From Novispirillum itersonii subsp. itersonii ATCC 12639 (lineage in GTDB: Bacteria; Pseudomonadota; Alphaproteobacteria; Rhodospirillales; Rhodospirillaceae): 64,000 nt of DNA. Made by a program: the position numbers and the translations under genes. Under the pieces are notes generated by a model, which had not been told where the DNA came from, ran no database searches, and worked only from the letters and a program-made list of their open reading frames with translations. The DNA lies in NCBI RefSeq assembly GCF_000381985.1, contig NZ_KB907339.1:248001-312000 (forward strand), in the 5' to 3' direction. Numbering within the stretch: the stretch's first letter is position 1; every line of letters begins with the position of its first letter. This document shows positions 8,552-18,407 of the stretch, in pieces.

Positions 8552-9835
8552 TCAGTCAGCCTGCTGCGGCAGGGCATTCAGCATGGCCTGTGTCACCAGC
8601 ACCACGCCGCCCTCAGTGCGGTGGAAGCGTCGGGCGTCCAGCTCCGGGTCTTCCCCGATCACCAGCCCTTCCGGCACCCGGCAGCCGCTGCCGATGATGG
8701 CCTTGCGGATCCGGCAGGACCGGCCGATGTCGGCATCCGGCAGGATGACGGTATCCTCAACCACGCCATAGCTGTTTACCCGGACATTGCTGAACAGCAT
8801 GCTGCGGCGGACAGACGCACCGGAGATGATGCAGCCCGCCGACACCAGAGAGTCCACCGCCATGCCCCGGCGGCTGTCGTCGTCGAACACAAACTTGGCC
8901 GGGGGTTTCTGCAGCTGATAGGTCCAGATCGGCCACAGGTCGTCGTACAGGTCCAGTTCCGGCGTCACCGTTGTCAGGTCAAGGTTGGCTTCCCAATAGG
9001 CATCGACGGTGCCGACGTCGCGCCAGTACGGTTCGGTCGCCCCCTCCGGGGTGACGGCGCTGTCGGCGAAGCGGTGGGCGAACAGACGGGCCGAGCCCAG
9101 CAGCGACGGAATGATATCCTTGCCGAAATCGTGGGAGGAGGACGGGTTGGCGGCGTCCTGCTCCAGCAGGTCAATCAGAAACCGGGCATTGAAGATGTAG
9201 ATGCCCATTGAGGCAAAGGCCAGATGCGGCTGGCCGGGGATGCTGGGCGGGTTAGCCGGTTTTTCAAGGAAGCCGGTGATGCTGTCGGTGTCATCCACCG
9301 CCACCACGCCAAATTCCTTCGCCTTTTCCAGCGGCACCTCGACGCAGGAAATGGTCAGGTCGGCCCCTTTCTGGATGTGGTCGGCCAGCAGCTTGGAATA
9401 ATCCTGCCGGTAGATGTGATCCCCGGCGAGAATCAGGATGTAGTCGGGGTCGTGACGGCGGACCAGATCAAGGTTCTGATACACGGCATCGGCGGTGCCC
9501 CGGTACCAGCTTTCATCACTGGTCTGCTGCTGGGCGGGCCACAGCTCGACGAATTCGTTCACTTCGGCCCGCAGAAACCCCCAGCCGCGCTGGATGTGGT
9601 GGATCAGCGTGTGGGCCTTGTACTGGGTCGGCACCGCCATGCGGCGGATCCCGGAGTTCAGGCAATTGGACAGGGGAAAGTCGATGATGCGGAACTTGCC
9701 GCCGAAGGGGACCGCCGGTTTGGCTTCGTCATCGGTCAGGCTTTTCAGGCGGGATCCGCGTCCCCCGGCCAGCACCAGCGCCAGCGTGCCCTTCAGGGCG
9801 CGGTTGAGATCGACTTTCGCGGCAGCCATGGACAT
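8552..9835 (-). CDS. glgC: Glucose-1-phosphate adenylyltransferase
   Basis: ADP-glucose pyrophosphorylase, 427 residues, the first step of glycogen synthesis (glucose-1-phosphate plus ATP to ADP-glucose). It shows the nucleotidyltransferase loop [18 protein letters not shown], the substrate regions [19 protein letters not shown] and [12 protein letters not shown], and the catalytic [12 protein letters not shown] left-handed beta-helix allosteric domain follows ([34 protein letters not shown]). ATG 9835 was chosen because AAGGGG lies about nine bases ahead; the frame runs 49 codons further upstream without a better start. Divergent from glgA. Confidence 0.93.
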   Translation of the reverse strand: MSMAAAKVDLNRALKGTLALVLAGGRGSRLKSLTDDEAKPAVPFGGKFRIIDFPLSNCLNSGIRRMAVPTQYKAHTLIHHIQRGWGFLRAEVNEFVELWPAQQQTSDESWYRGTADAVYQNLDLVRRHDPDYILILAGDHIYRQDYSKLLADHIQKGADLTISCVEVPLEKAKEFGVVAVDDTDSITGFLEKPANPPSIPGQPHLAFASMGIYIFNARFLIDLLEQDAANPSSSHDFGKDIIPSLLGSARLFAHRFADSAVTPEGATEPYWRDVGTVDAYWEANLDLTTVTPELDLYDDLWPIWTYQLQKPPAKFVFDDDSRRGMAVDSLVSAGCIISGASVRRSMLFSNVRVNSYGVVEDTVILPDADIGRSCRIRKAIIGSGCRVPEGLVIGEDPELDARRFHRTEGGVVLVTQAMLNALPQQAD

Positions 9836-10107
9836 GTACACCATCCCCTTATGACGTCGGCGGACCGGCCAGATGCGGTGCCCCCGGTTAACTCCCACAC
9901 GACAGCATGCCACCTTTTCGGGATTTATCCCCATGAATTTTGCGAAATTTTTACCGGCATCCCCCGTGTGCAGGCAGCGCAAAGCCTGTCATAAAACGCT
10001 GACCGCAGATCCGGCGGAAAGAGTGTAGGATTCTGCATTGCGCTTTGCAGCATAAGTGCGCGACTGTAGGGGATCTGTGCGGTCCGGAATGGGGTATCAG
10101 CCTGATC
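9836..10107. promoter_or_regulatory. Divergent glgC/glgA control region
   Basis: These 272 bases separate the divergent glycogen synthesis genes and are locally less G+C-rich, with GAATTTTGCGAAATTTTTACC around 9935-9955. Both promoters must lie here; no clear operator was recognised. Confidence 0.35.
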
Positions 10108-11577
10108 ATGCGTGTTCTGTTGGTGTCATCTGAAGTCTACCCCCTGATCAAAACCGGGGGGCTGGCTGATGTCGCCGGGGCCCTGCCGCCTGCGCTGGCG
10201 GCGCTGGGGTGTGATGCCCGTGTGCTGTTGCCTGCCTATCCGGCGGCCCTGAAAGCCATGGAGGCTGCGGGCCCGCTGACCGCGACCGAAATCGGGGATC
10301 CGCTGGGGTATGGCCCGGCCCGGCTGCTGGAAGGGATTCTGCCCGGCACACCGTGCCCGGTATGGCTGCTGGATCATCCCGGGCTGTATCAGCGCCCCGG
10401 TGGCCCCTATGTCGGGCCTGACGGGCATGATCACCCCGACAATCACCGCCGCTTTGCCCTGCTGGCGAAAGTTGCCGCCCTGCTGGCCCGGGGCGATATC
10501 GGCCCCGGCTGGCGGGCTGACGTGGTGCACTGTAATGACTGGCAGACCGGGCTGGTTCCGGCGTATCTGCGACTGGCGGAACAGCAGGGCGGCGCGGCGC
10601 AAGGGCCGGGGACTGTCTTCACCATTCACAATCTGCATTTCGGCGGGGTGTTCGATCCGGCAGTGCTGGGCGAGATCGGCCTGCCGTCACCGTTTTATGG
10701 CATCAACGGCCTAGAGTTTTATGGCCGTCTGTCGATGCTGAAGGCCGGTCTGTTTTACAGCGACCGGATCACCACCGTCAGCCCGACCTATGCGTGGGAA
10801 ATCACCACGCCGGAAGGCGGGCGCGGCTTTGAAGGTCTGCTGGCCGGGCGGGCCCATGCCGGTCACCTGACCGGTATTCTGAACGGGGTTGATTACGCCC
10901 AGTGGAATGCTGCCACCGATCCGGCTCTGCCGCATCATTATGATGCCGCCACAGTCGGGGCGGGGAAGGCCGCCAATAAGGCCGCCCTTCAGGCCGAGGT
11001 CGGGCTGGATGCCCGCCCCGAAGCCCCGCTGCTGGGGCTGGTCAGCCGGTTTACTGACCAGAAAGGGGTGGATCTGGTGCTGCATGCCGCCCGCCATATG
11101 GTCGATTCCGGTGCGCAGCTGGTGATCCTCGGTTCGGGGGATGCCGGGCTGGAACAGGCCCTGACGGCCCTGCCGCACGGGTTCCCCGGGCAGGTCAGCG
11201 TGCGGATCGGGTATGATGAAGACCTGTCTCACCGCATTCAGGCGGCCAGCGATGTGTTTCTGGTGCCGTCGCGGTTTGAGCCCTGTGGTCTGACCCAGAT
11301 GTATGCCCTGCGCTATGGGGCCCTGCCGCTGGTGCGCCGCACCGGCGGGCTGGCGGATACGGTCAGCGAGCTGGGCGATGACCGGGGCACCGGCTTTCTG
11401 TTTGATTCCCCCACGGTCGAAGGGCTGCTGGGGGCCTTTTATCATGCTCTGGGCGTTTACCGTCGTCCGCAGGACTGGGCCGCGGCCCGTCGCCGGGCGA
11501 TGGCGCAGGATTTCGGGTGGGAGCGCGCCGCCCGCCGCTATTTCGATCTCTATCAGGGTCTGGGCCACAGCGCCTGA
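10108..11577 (+). CDS. glgA: Glycogen synthase (ADP-glucose type, GT5)
   Basis: A 489-residue GT-B fold synthase that extends alpha-1,4-glucan from ADP-glucose. The ADP-glucose-binding KTGGL motif is at residues 15-19 (YPLIKTGGLADVAGALPPAL). The acceptor-side segment HCNDWQTGLVPAYLR, the C-terminal domain segment VSRFTDQKGVDLVL and the catalytic loop PSRFEPCGLTQMYALRYGALPLVRRTGGL are intact. ATG 10108 is the conserved start (MRVLLVSSEVYPL); the frame is open for 21 further codons upstream. glgP follows 39 bases downstream. No branching enzyme gene is in the window. Confidence 0.93.
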   Translation: MRVLLVSSEVYPLIKTGGLADVAGALPPALAALGCDARVLLPAYPAALKAMEAAGPLTATEIGDPLGYGPARLLEGILPGTPCPVWLLDHPGLYQRPGGPYVGPDGHDHPDNHRRFALLAKVAALLARGDIGPGWRADVVHCNDWQTGLVPAYLRLAEQQGGAAQGPGTVFTIHNLHFGGVFDPAVLGEIGLPSPFYGINGLEFYGRLSMLKAGLFYSDRITTVSPTYAWEITTPEGGRGFEGLLAGRAHAGHLTGILNGVDYAQWNAATDPALPHHYDAATVGAGKAANKAALQAEVGLDARPEAPLLGLVSRFTDQKGVDLVLHAARHMVDSGAQLVILGSGDAGLEQALTALPHGFPGQVSVRIGYDEDLSHRIQAASDVFLVPSRFEPCGLTQMYALRYGALPLVRRTGGLADTVSELGDDRGTGFLFDSPTVEGLLGAFYHALGVYRRPQDWAAARRRAMAQDFGWERAARRYFDLYQGLGHSA

Positions 11578-11616
11578 CCCTGACCGATCTGATGCCGTCT
11601 TAAGGGGATAAGACCA

Positions 11617-14133
11617 ATGCAGAAGACAGTTTCCGTGGAACCGATGACCGCCGAAGGGATGGCCGCAGAAGGGATGGCCGGGGTGGACCTGATCGACGTG
11701 TCCACCGTTGCGGCGATCAAGCGTCACCTGCTCAGTCATCTGGTGCACGGTGTCGGGGTGGCGCCGCAGTATGCCTCGCCGCGGGACTGGATGGTGGCGG
11801 TGGCGACACTGGTGCGCGGCGTGCTGTCAGAGCAGTACCTTGACACTGCGGTGCGGGAGCGGGAGCAGCAGGCGCGGCGGGTTTATTACCTGTCGCTGGA
11901 ATATCTGATGGGCCGGTCCCTGCGTAAAACCCTGCTGGATATCGGCCTGCTGGAGCGGGTGGAAGCCGCCCTGACCGAACTGGGGCAGGAGCTGGAAGAT
12001 ATTCAGGAGCATGAGTACGACGCCGCGCTTGGCAACGGCGGTCTTGGCCGTCTGGCGGCGTGCTTCCTAGATTCCCTCGCCACCCATTCCTACCCCGGTT
12101 TCGGCTACGGTATCCGCTATGAGTTCGGCATGTTCACCCAGCGCATTGAGCATGGTGAGCAGGTGGAACACCCGGAGACCTGGCTGCGTCACGGCAATCC
12201 GTGGGAATTCGAGCGCCCGTCGATCATCTATCCGGTGCGCTTCCGTGGCCGGATGATGACTTTCCGGGGCGAGGACGGGCGCGAGGTCTGCCGCTGGATT
12301 GATACCGAAGACGTGATCGCCATGGCCTATGACGTGCCGGTGTCGGGCTTTGGCTCCGGCGTGGTGACCAAGCTGCGGCTGTGGTCGGCCCGGGCGACCC
12401 GCGATTTTGACCTGAAGACCTTCAATCAGGGCAACTATATCGACGCGGTGAAGGCCAAGACCCTGTCGGAAAACCTGTCGAAGGTGCTCTATCCCGCCGA
12501 CACCACCCTGATGGGGCAGGAACTGCGGCTGATGCAGGAGTACTTCTTCGTCTCCGCCTCGCTGCAGGATATTCTGGCCCGCCACACCCGCACCTATGGC
12601 GACCTGTCGGCGCTGCCGGAAAAGGTGTGCATTCAGCTGAACGACACCCACCCGGCGCTGGCGGTGCCGGAAATGATGCGCCTGCTGGTCGATCAGTATG
12701 GCTATGACTGGGATGTGGCGTGGACGATGACCCGCGGCATCTTCAACTACACCAACCATACCCTGCTGCCGGAAGCGCTGGAAACCTGGCCGATCGCCAT
12801 GCTGGAGCAGATTCTGCCCCGCCATCTGGATATCATTTACAAGATCAACTACCAGTTCCTGCAGCAGGTGAAAGTGTCGTTCCCCGGGCAGCCGGATATC
12901 CTCGGGCGGCTGTCGCTGATTGACGATGCGGCGCGGCGGGTACGGATGGCGCATCTGGCCGTGGTCGGGTCCGGCCATGTCAACGGGGTGGCCGCCCTGC
13001 ATACCGATCTGATGCGCCGCCATGTCTTCGCGGACTTTCAGCGGCTGGATGCTGACAAGATCGTCAACGTCACCAACGGCGTCACCCAGCGGCGTTGGGT
13101 GGTGCAATCCAACCCGGCCCTGACCGCGCTGATCGACGAGTGCATCGGGCCACGCTGGAAAACCGATCTGACCGAGCTGAAAGCCTTTGAGCGGTTTGCC
13201 GATGACGCCGGGGTGCGCGACCGCTTTGCCGCCATCAAGCAGGCCAACAAGCAGCGGCTGGCCGCACTGGTTGAGGCCCGGACCGGGGTCCGGTTCGATC
13301 CGGCGGCGCTGTTTGACAGTCAGGTCAAGCGCATCCACGAATACAAGCGGCAGCTTCTCAACCTGCTGCACGTCATCACCCTGTACAACCGTATCCGCGC
13401 CGGGCAGGGCGACAGCATTCTGCCGCGCTGCGTGCTGATTGCCGGCAAGTCGGCACCGGGCTACTTCCTCGCCAAGCAGATCATCCGCCTGATCAACGAC
13501 GCGGCGATGGTCATCAACAACGATCCGGCCTGTAAGGGGCGGCTGTCGCTGGCCTTCCTGCCCAATTACAACGTGTCGGCGGCGGAGGTGATCATTCCCG
13601 GCACCGATCTGTCAGAGCAGATTTCCACCGCCGGGATGGAAGCATCGGGCACCGGCAACATGAAGTTTGCCCTGAACGGGGCGCTGACCATCGGCACGCT
13701 GGATGGTGCCAATATTGAAATCAAGGATGCGGTCGGCGACGACAATATCTTCATCTTTGGCAAAACCGCTGCCGAGGTGACGGAGATGCGGATGCAGGGC
13801 TACCGCCCGTGGGATCTTTACCACGCCGATGACGGGCTGCGGCAGGCGGTGGATATGATCGGCAACGGCTACTTCACCCCGGATGATCCGGGCCGCTACC
13901 GGTGCATTTTCGATGCAATCCTGACCCACGGCGACCATTTCTTCGTGATGGCCGATTACGCTGATTATCTGCGCGGACAGGCCGAGGTGGAACAGACCTA
14001 CCGCCACCCGGCGGACTGGATGCGCAAGGCGGTGATCAATGTCGCCAATATGGGGGGGTTCTCCTCTGACCGTTCGATCCATGACTACGCCCGGAAGATC
14101 TGGCGGATTTCTCCGCTGCAGTCGCCGGCATAA
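11617..14133 (+). CDS. glgP: Glycogen/starch/alpha-glucan phosphorylase
   Basis: An 838-residue PLP-dependent phosphorylase, full length for GT35, which releases glucose-1-phosphate from glycogen. Conserved regions include YYLSLEYLMGRSL, ALGNGGLGRLAACFLDSLAT, QLNDTHPALAVPEMMRLLVD, the RIHEYKRQLLN motif and the PLP-lysine region EASGTGNMKFALNGALTIG, where the Lys of NMKFALNG carries the cofactor. ATG 11617 follows AAGGGGATAAGACCA. The first 20 residues contain a tandem repeat (AEGMAAEGMAG). Its co-orientation with glgA suggests shared transcription, so synthesis and breakdown are balanced together. Confidence 0.95.
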   Translation: MQKTVSVEPMTAEGMAAEGMAGVDLIDVSTVAAIKRHLLSHLVHGVGVAPQYASPRDWMVAVATLVRGVLSEQYLDTAVREREQQARRVYYLSLEYLMGRSLRKTLLDIGLLERVEAALTELGQELEDIQEHEYDAALGNGGLGRLAACFLDSLATHSYPGFGYGIRYEFGMFTQRIEHGEQVEHPETWLRHGNPWEFERPSIIYPVRFRGRMMTFRGEDGREVCRWIDTEDVIAMAYDVPVSGFGSGVVTKLRLWSARATRDFDLKTFNQGNYIDAVKAKTLSENLSKVLYPADTTLMGQELRLMQEYFFVSASLQDILARHTRTYGDLSALPEKVCIQLNDTHPALAVPEMMRLLVDQYGYDWDVAWTMTRGIFNYTNHTLLPEALETWPIAMLEQILPRHLDIIYKINYQFLQQVKVSFPGQPDILGRLSLIDDAARRVRMAHLAVVGSGHVNGVAALHTDLMRRHVFADFQRLDADKIVNVTNGVTQRRWVVQSNPALTALIDECIGPRWKTDLTELKAFERFADDAGVRDRFAAIKQANKQRLAALVEARTGVRFDPAALFDSQVKRIHEYKRQLLNLLHVITLYNRIRAGQGDSILPRCVLIAGKSAPGYFLAKQIIRLINDAAMVINNDPACKGRLSLAFLPNYNVSAAEVIIPGTDLSEQISTAGMEASGTGNMKFALNGALTIGTLDGANIEIKDAVGDDNIFIFGKTAAEVTEMRMQGYRPWDLYHADDGLRQAVDMIGNGYFTPDDPGRYRCIFDAILTHGDHFFVMADYADYLRGQAEVEQTYRHPADWMRKAVINVANMGGFSSDRSIHDYARKIWRISPLQSPA

Positions 14134-14158
14134 AAACAGCGTGGAGAAGAGAAGTTTT

Positions 14159-14192
14159 GCAATCAGGGATGGTTTTTCCTTGCCCTGATTGC
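14159..14192 (+). terminator. Inverted repeat behind glgP
   Basis: GCAATCAGGG and CCCTGATTGC form a perfect 10-bp stem with a 14-base loop, starting 26 bases after the glgP stop. There is no U run after it, so it may be a message-stabilising or weak terminator hairpin. Confidence 0.45.
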
Positions 14193-14215
14193 ATCAGGGG
14201 TGCAGTCTTGGGGGC

Positions 14216-14229
14216 GTGATGTAAATCAC
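14216..14229. promoter_or_regulatory. CRP/FNR-family binding site
   Basis: GTGAT-GTAA-ATCAC is a perfect palindrome with the TGA-N6-TCA spacing of CRP/FNR/FixK sites. It lies in non-coding sequence directly ahead of a run of hairpins ending in a terminator. The regulator cannot be told from the site alone. Confidence 0.5.
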
Positions 14230-14230
14230 T

Positions 14231-14376
14231 GCGGTGTGCTGGCGGGGGCTGGCACACTGCATCCTCCACAGCCCGTATCGGGCCCTGTGGGCACCGGCCC
14301 TGAGATGATCAGGGATATCGGTATCCTCTTTCCCTCAAGAGCGCACTTGGCGGCCTGTCTGGCCGCCTTCTTTTTT
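14231..14376 (+). ncRNA. Candidate small RNA of four hairpins
   Basis: Between glgP and the LysR gene there is no coding frame, but four stems follow one another on the plus strand. They are GCGGTGTGC with GCACACTGC (14231-14260), CCACAG-CCCG with CGGG-CC-CTGTGG (14266-14290), CCCTGA with TCAGGG (14298-14314), and the terminator stem at 14349-14376. The CRP/FNR-type palindrome at 14216-14229 lies immediately upstream. The true 5' end is unknown; activation from about 40 bases upstream would place it near 14264. It could also be a structured glgP 3' UTR. Confidence 0.4.
14349..14376 (+). terminator. Rho-independent terminator
   Basis: GGCGGCC-TGTCT-GGCCGCC is followed by TTCTTTTTT. It is 215 bases past glgP and on the plus strand, so it ends either a long glgP transcript or a separate small RNA. 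Confidence 0.85.
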
Positions 14377-14431
14377 GTCAGAAGCGCGGTGTCCGTTTCC
14401 GGGGCCGCCTCCGTGCCCGGCCCCTCTGCGG

Positions 14432-15337
14432 TCAGGTTTTTTTGCCTGCAACCTCCACAATCAGCCGACGCAGCCACTGGTGCGGGGGGTGCGTTTCAAA
14501 CCGGCGGTGGAAAACCAGCGACAGCGGCGCGGCTTCCGGCTCAAACGGCACCGGCAGACGGATCAGCCCCATATGCTGTTCCCACAGGCGGGCGGCCCGG
14601 TCCGGGATTGACCAGATCAGATCATCCTGGGCGGTCATGATCGCGGCAGAGGCCATATGGGCCACCACCACCGCCACATGGCGCTGATACCCCATCTGGT
14701 CCAGCATCCGGTCCACCGCTCCGCGCAGATCTCCGACCGGAGATAACAGGATGTGCGGCATCTCCAGATAGGCTTTCAGTCTGTCTTCGGCGGCCAGCAA
14801 AGGGTGGCCGGGGCGCACCAGCATCATCAGCGGATCCCGGTACAGGCGGATGCGGGTCATCCGTGGTGGTGGTTCCGGCAGGACGCCAAGGGCCAGAATG
14901 GCCCGCTGGTTGTCCAGCTCTTCGGTCATATCATCGCGCCCGACATGCCGGAACAGCACCTGCATGCCGGGGGCCTGCCGCCGCAGCGCCGACAGCAGGG
15001 GGGTGCCGAGGGCGATTTCCGCCTGATCGGAAACCGCCAGCACCAGCCGGTCGGTGGCGGTGCAGGGATCAAAAGGTTTTCCTGCTGCAAAGGCGGTGCC
15101 GACCGCTTCCAGCGCCGACCGCACATGCGGGGCCATTGCGGCAGCGGTGGCGGTGGGGGTCATGCCGTCGGGACCACGCTGAAACAGATCATCGCCCAGA
15201 TGATCACGCAGGCGGCGCAGGGCATTGCTGACCGCAGGCTGGGTCAGGTTCAGCCGGGTGGCGGCACGGGTCAGCGACCGTTCGTGCCAGATGGCATCAA
15301 ACACCCGCAGCAGGTTCAGGTCAGGCAACATGGGCAT
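14432..15337 (-). CDS. LysR-family transcriptional regulator (NodD/SyrM-like branch)
   Basis: A 301-residue LysR regulator. The winged helix-turn-helix is at residues 5-65 (LNLLRVFDAIWHERSLTRAATRLNLTQPAVSNALRRLRDHLGDDLF). A periplasmic-binding-protein-like effector domain follows (LVLAVSDQAEIALGTPLL through LVRPGHPLL). It is divergent from the dioxygenase gene at 15539 with about 200 bases between them, which is the usual LysR-target arrangement, so that gene is its likeliest target (inferred). The inducer is unknown. Confidence 0.8.
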   Translation of the reverse strand: MPMLPDLNLLRVFDAIWHERSLTRAATRLNLTQPAVSNALRRLRDHLGDDLFQRGPDGMTPTATAAAMAPHVRSALEAVGTAFAAGKPFDPCTATDRLVLAVSDQAEIALGTPLLSALRRQAPGMQVLFRHVGRDDMTEELDNQRAILALGVLPEPPPRMTRIRLYRDPLMMLVRPGHPLLAAEDRLKAYLEMPHILLSPVGDLRGAVDRMLDQMGYQRHVAVVVAHMASAAIMTAQDDLIWSIPDRAARLWEQHMGLIRLPVPFEPEAAPLSLVFHRRFETHPPHQWLRRLIVEVAGKKT

Positions 15338-15538
15338 TCACCGGATGAATAGTATCACTCACTATAACAAAGTTCGGAAGGATGTGGCGAGGGGGTAAGG
15401 TCTGTCTGTCGACCGGGCCGTGATCAGCGGCCCCCGGCCTGACGCGGCCTGAACCGCCCCGGAACCGGGCCTGCTTTTTTCAGATGCCCTCCGGGGATGG
15501 ACCGGGCACACTTGCTTCCGCCGAAGGAGGATTTTCCC

Positions 15539-16318
15539 ATGCAGACCGCTGCCAGTGTTTTTGTGTCGCACGGTGCGCCGACCATGCCGTTGGAGCAGTC
15601 TCCGACCCGGTTTTTCCTTGATGCGCTGGGCGGGGCCCTGCCGCGCCCGGCGGCGGTGATCGCAGTCTCGGCGCACTGGTGCACCGAGGACGTGGCAGTC
15701 AGCACGGCGGCCCGGCCGGAGACCATTCACGATTTCTACGGTTTCCCGCAGGAGCTGTACCGCATGACCTATCCTGCCCCGGGGGCGCCGGATCTGGCGC
15801 TGCGGGTACAGGGGCTGCTGCGCGATGCCGGTCTGCCGGTGGCGGCTGACCCTGAGTATGGTCTGGATCACGGTGCCTGGGTGCCGATGCGGCTGATGTA
15901 TCCGCAGGCTGATCTGCCGGTATTCCAGCTTTCTGTTCAGCCGCATCTGGGCGCGGCCCATGCCTATCGGGTCGGGCAGGCCCTGAAAGGGCTGCGGGAG
16001 GAAGGGGTGATGATTCTGGCCTCGGGGGCGATGACCCATAACCTGCGGGAATGGATGATGCGCCGCGCAGCCTTTGATGCCACACCGGAAGGCTGGGCCG
16101 ATGATTTCGCCGAATGGTTTGCCGATGCCTTCCAGCGGGATGATACGGCAGCTCTGCTGGACTGGGCGGCGCAGGCCCCCAATGCGCGGCGGAATCACCC
16201 GACCCCGGAACATCTGCTGCCGCTGTTTGTCGCGATGGGGGCAGGCGGGGCCGGGCAGCGGATTCACCGGGCGATGGAATACGGTGTGCTGTCGCTGGAT
16301 GCCTACCGCTTCGCATAA
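15539..16318 (+). CDS. DODA-type extradiol aromatic ring-opening dioxygenase (YgiD-like)
   Basis: A 259-residue member of the class III extradiol dioxygenase/DODA family. Metal-ligand and active-site histidines are recognisable in VFVSHGAPTMPLE, VIAVSAHWCTEDVAV, GLDHGAWVPMRLMYP and ILASGAMTHNLREW. The start ATG 15539 has a strong AAGGAGG eight bases ahead; a frame 14 codons longer has none. YgiD-type enzymes open catechol-like rings such as DOPA with a metal and O2. The physiological substrate cannot be told. It is divergent from a LysR gene that probably controls it. Confidence 0.82.
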   Translation: MQTAASVFVSHGAPTMPLEQSPTRFFLDALGGALPRPAAVIAVSAHWCTEDVAVSTAARPETIHDFYGFPQELYRMTYPAPGAPDLALRVQGLLRDAGLPVAADPEYGLDHGAWVPMRLMYPQADLPVFQLSVQPHLGAAHAYRVGQALKGLREEGVMILASGAMTHNLREWMMRRAAFDATPEGWADDFAEWFADAFQRDDTAALLDWAAQAPNARRNHPTPEHLLPLFVAMGAGGAGQRIHRAMEYGVLSLDAYRFA

Positions 16319-16400
16319 TGAATATTATGGACCACTGAATTAGCAATCCTGTACTCTCCCGCGGCTTATGGTGATCCGGCTGCGGGGGAGCTTTGGGGTG

Positions 16401-18389
16401 ATGAGCGCTTTATCTTTCCGTCTGTTTACGGGGCGGTCTCTCGCCGGGCGTCTGTCGGTGGCGATTGCCCTGCTGGTGGCGGCGGTGTCGCTGGCGCAGT
16501 CTCTGGTACAGGGCCGCCTGATACACGGCGTGATCAACCGGGCAGAGCGTGAAGCCCTGAGTCAGGCGGAAACCACTTTCCGCTCCACGCTGGATGTGCA
16601 TGCGCGGGAAGTGCGGTCGGTGGCGGAAACGCTGGGCTCGCTGATCCGGGTGCGAGCCTCTTTGGCCGAAGGCGACCGTGCGCAGATGCTGCAGGTGCTG
16701 GGGCCGGTGTTCAAATCCCTGCAGGCCCGCACCGGGATCAGCCAGATGCAGGTGCATACCCCCGATGTTCATTCCTTCCTGCGGGTGAACAAGCCGGATC
16801 AGTTCGGGGATGATCTCAGCTCATTCCGTCATATGCTGGTGCAGGTTAACCGGGACCGTGTCAGTTTGCAGGGGCTGGAAGACGGGGTTTCCGGTCTGGC
16901 GGTGCGGGGCGCGGTGCCGGTGACCGGGCCGGATGGCAGGCATGTCGGCTCGCTGGAGGCCGGATTTCTGATTCAGGATGCCTTCCTGTCCCGGCTGCGT
17001 CACGACGGCATCGACTTTGCCCTGTATGCCCGCCGTGAAAAGGGTGTGCAGCGGCTGGCCGCCTCTGATCCGTCGCTGGCTGACGGCAGCGCCGCCCCGG
17101 CTGTCGCCGCCGTGCTTGATGGCGGAGAGCGGCAGACGGTCCTGTCCACCGGGCCGGACGGCAACACGGATATTCTGCTGGCACCGGTGGCCGATTATTC
17201 CGGTCGCACGGTGGCGGTGCTGGAAGTGTCGGCAGACCGGGCACGGTTCGCGGCGGAAGAGCGGGCGGCGCTGGTGCAGGCGATTCTGTCGTTTGCAGTC
17301 GCTGCGGTTTCCGGTGGTCTGGTGGCTGTCTGGCTGGCACGGGCCCTGTCCCGGCCAATCCTGCGGCTGACCGGGCGTCTGACGGATCTGGCCGGTGGCA
17401 ATCTGGAAGACCCGGTGACGGATACCGCCCGCTCTGACGAAATCGGCAGGGCGGCGGCGGCTGTGGCCGATCTGCGGCTTGCCTTGCAGCAGGACCGGCG
17501 CAATCAGGACCGTCTGGCGGCGGAACAGCAGGAAAAGATCCGGCGGGCGGCGCAGGTTCAGGCAGTGATTGCCGCCTTCGATCAGGCGGTGGCAGAGTCG
17601 ATGGGGCGGGTTGCCACCGCGTCGGAGGCGTTGAGTACGGCGGCGGCGGTGATGGCCGATGTGGCGGCCCGGACCGGGACAGAGGCTGTTGCGGTCTCGG
17701 CGGCGGTGCAGGATGTTTCGTCCCGCTCCACAGTGATCAGCGCGGCGGCGGAAGAGCTGTGCAGTGCCATTGCCGGGATCACGGCGCAGATCGACTCCTC
17801 GGCGGAAAAAGCCGCCGGTGCCGATGCCGAGGCGGCCCGCGCCGGGGCTGCGGCGGTCAGTCTGGCGGAAACCGTCGGGCGGATCGGCGATGTGACCGAC
17901 CTGATCAGCGCCATTGCCAGCCAGACCAATCTGCTGGCCCTGAACGCCACCATCGAGGCTGCCCGCGCCGGGGATGCCGGAAAGGGATTTGCCGTGGTGG
18001 CGGGCGAGGTGAAGACGCTGGCCTCGCAGACGGCACAGGCGACGGTGCAGATCAACGCCCACATCCGCGATGTGCGGACCAGCACGCAGGATGTGCTGCG
18101 CACCATCGAGGCGGTGCGTCAGGTGATTATCGAGAGCGGCGAAATTGCCCGCTCCGTGTCGCAGATTATGGATGAAGAGACGGTCGCCACCAAAGAGATC
18201 ACCCGTAACATCACCGAGACATCAGACCGCACGGCAGAGGTGACGCAGATGGTGGCGGATGTGGAGCTGGCGGCCGGAGAAGCCCGGACCGCCGCCGCGA
18301 CCGTTAAGCAGGCGGCTGAGATGATGGCCGAAGAGGAAAAGGTCCTGCGCCAGCTGATCGACCGCTTTATCGGCGATGTCCGCCAGTAA
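16401..18389 (+). CDS. Methyl-accepting chemotaxis protein with dCache_3-type sensor
   Basis: A 662-residue chemoreceptor. A transmembrane helix near residues 15-35 precedes a periplasmic sensor of about 250 residues, whose segments [36 protein letters not shown] and [20 protein letters not shown] resemble double-Cache 3 domains. A second membrane helix (about 290-310), a HAMP domain ([20 protein letters not shown]) and an MCP signalling domain follow. The signalling tip is [20 protein letters not shown] with [22 protein letters not shown] 16401 was preferred because a GGGGGAG/GGGGTG run precedes it; ATG 16368 has none. No CheR/CheB-binding pentapeptide is visible at the end. The ligand is unknown. 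Confidence 0.85.
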   Translation: MSALSFRLFTGRSLAGRLSVAIALLVAAVSLAQSLVQGRLIHGVINRAEREALSQAETTFRSTLDVHAREVRSVAETLGSLIRVRASLAEGDRAQMLQVLGPVFKSLQARTGISQMQVHTPDVHSFLRVNKPDQFGDDLSSFRHMLVQVNRDRVSLQGLEDGVSGLAVRGAVPVTGPDGRHVGSLEAGFLIQDAFLSRLRHDGIDFALYARREKGVQRLAASDPSLADGSAAPAVAAVLDGGERQTVLSTGPDGNTDILLAPVADYSGRTVAVLEVSADRARFAAEERAALVQAILSFAVAAVSGGLVAVWLARALSRPILRLTGRLTDLAGGNLEDPVTDTARSDEIGRAAAAVADLRLALQQDRRNQDRLAAEQQEKIRRAAQVQAVIAAFDQAVAESMGRVATASEALSTAAAVMADVAARTGTEAVAVSAAVQDVSSRSTVISAAAEELCSAIAGITAQIDSSAEKAAGADAEAARAGAAAVSLAETVGRIGDVTDLISAIASQTNLLALNATIEAARAGDAGKGFAVVAGEVKTLASQTAQATVQINAHIRDVRTSTQDVLRTIEAVRQVIIESGEIARSVSQIMDEETVATKEITRNITETSDRTAEVTQMVADVELAAGEARTAAATVKQAAEMMAEEEKVLRQLIDRFIGDVRQ

Positions 18390-18407
18390 GGTTTCTGTCC
18401 GGATGGC

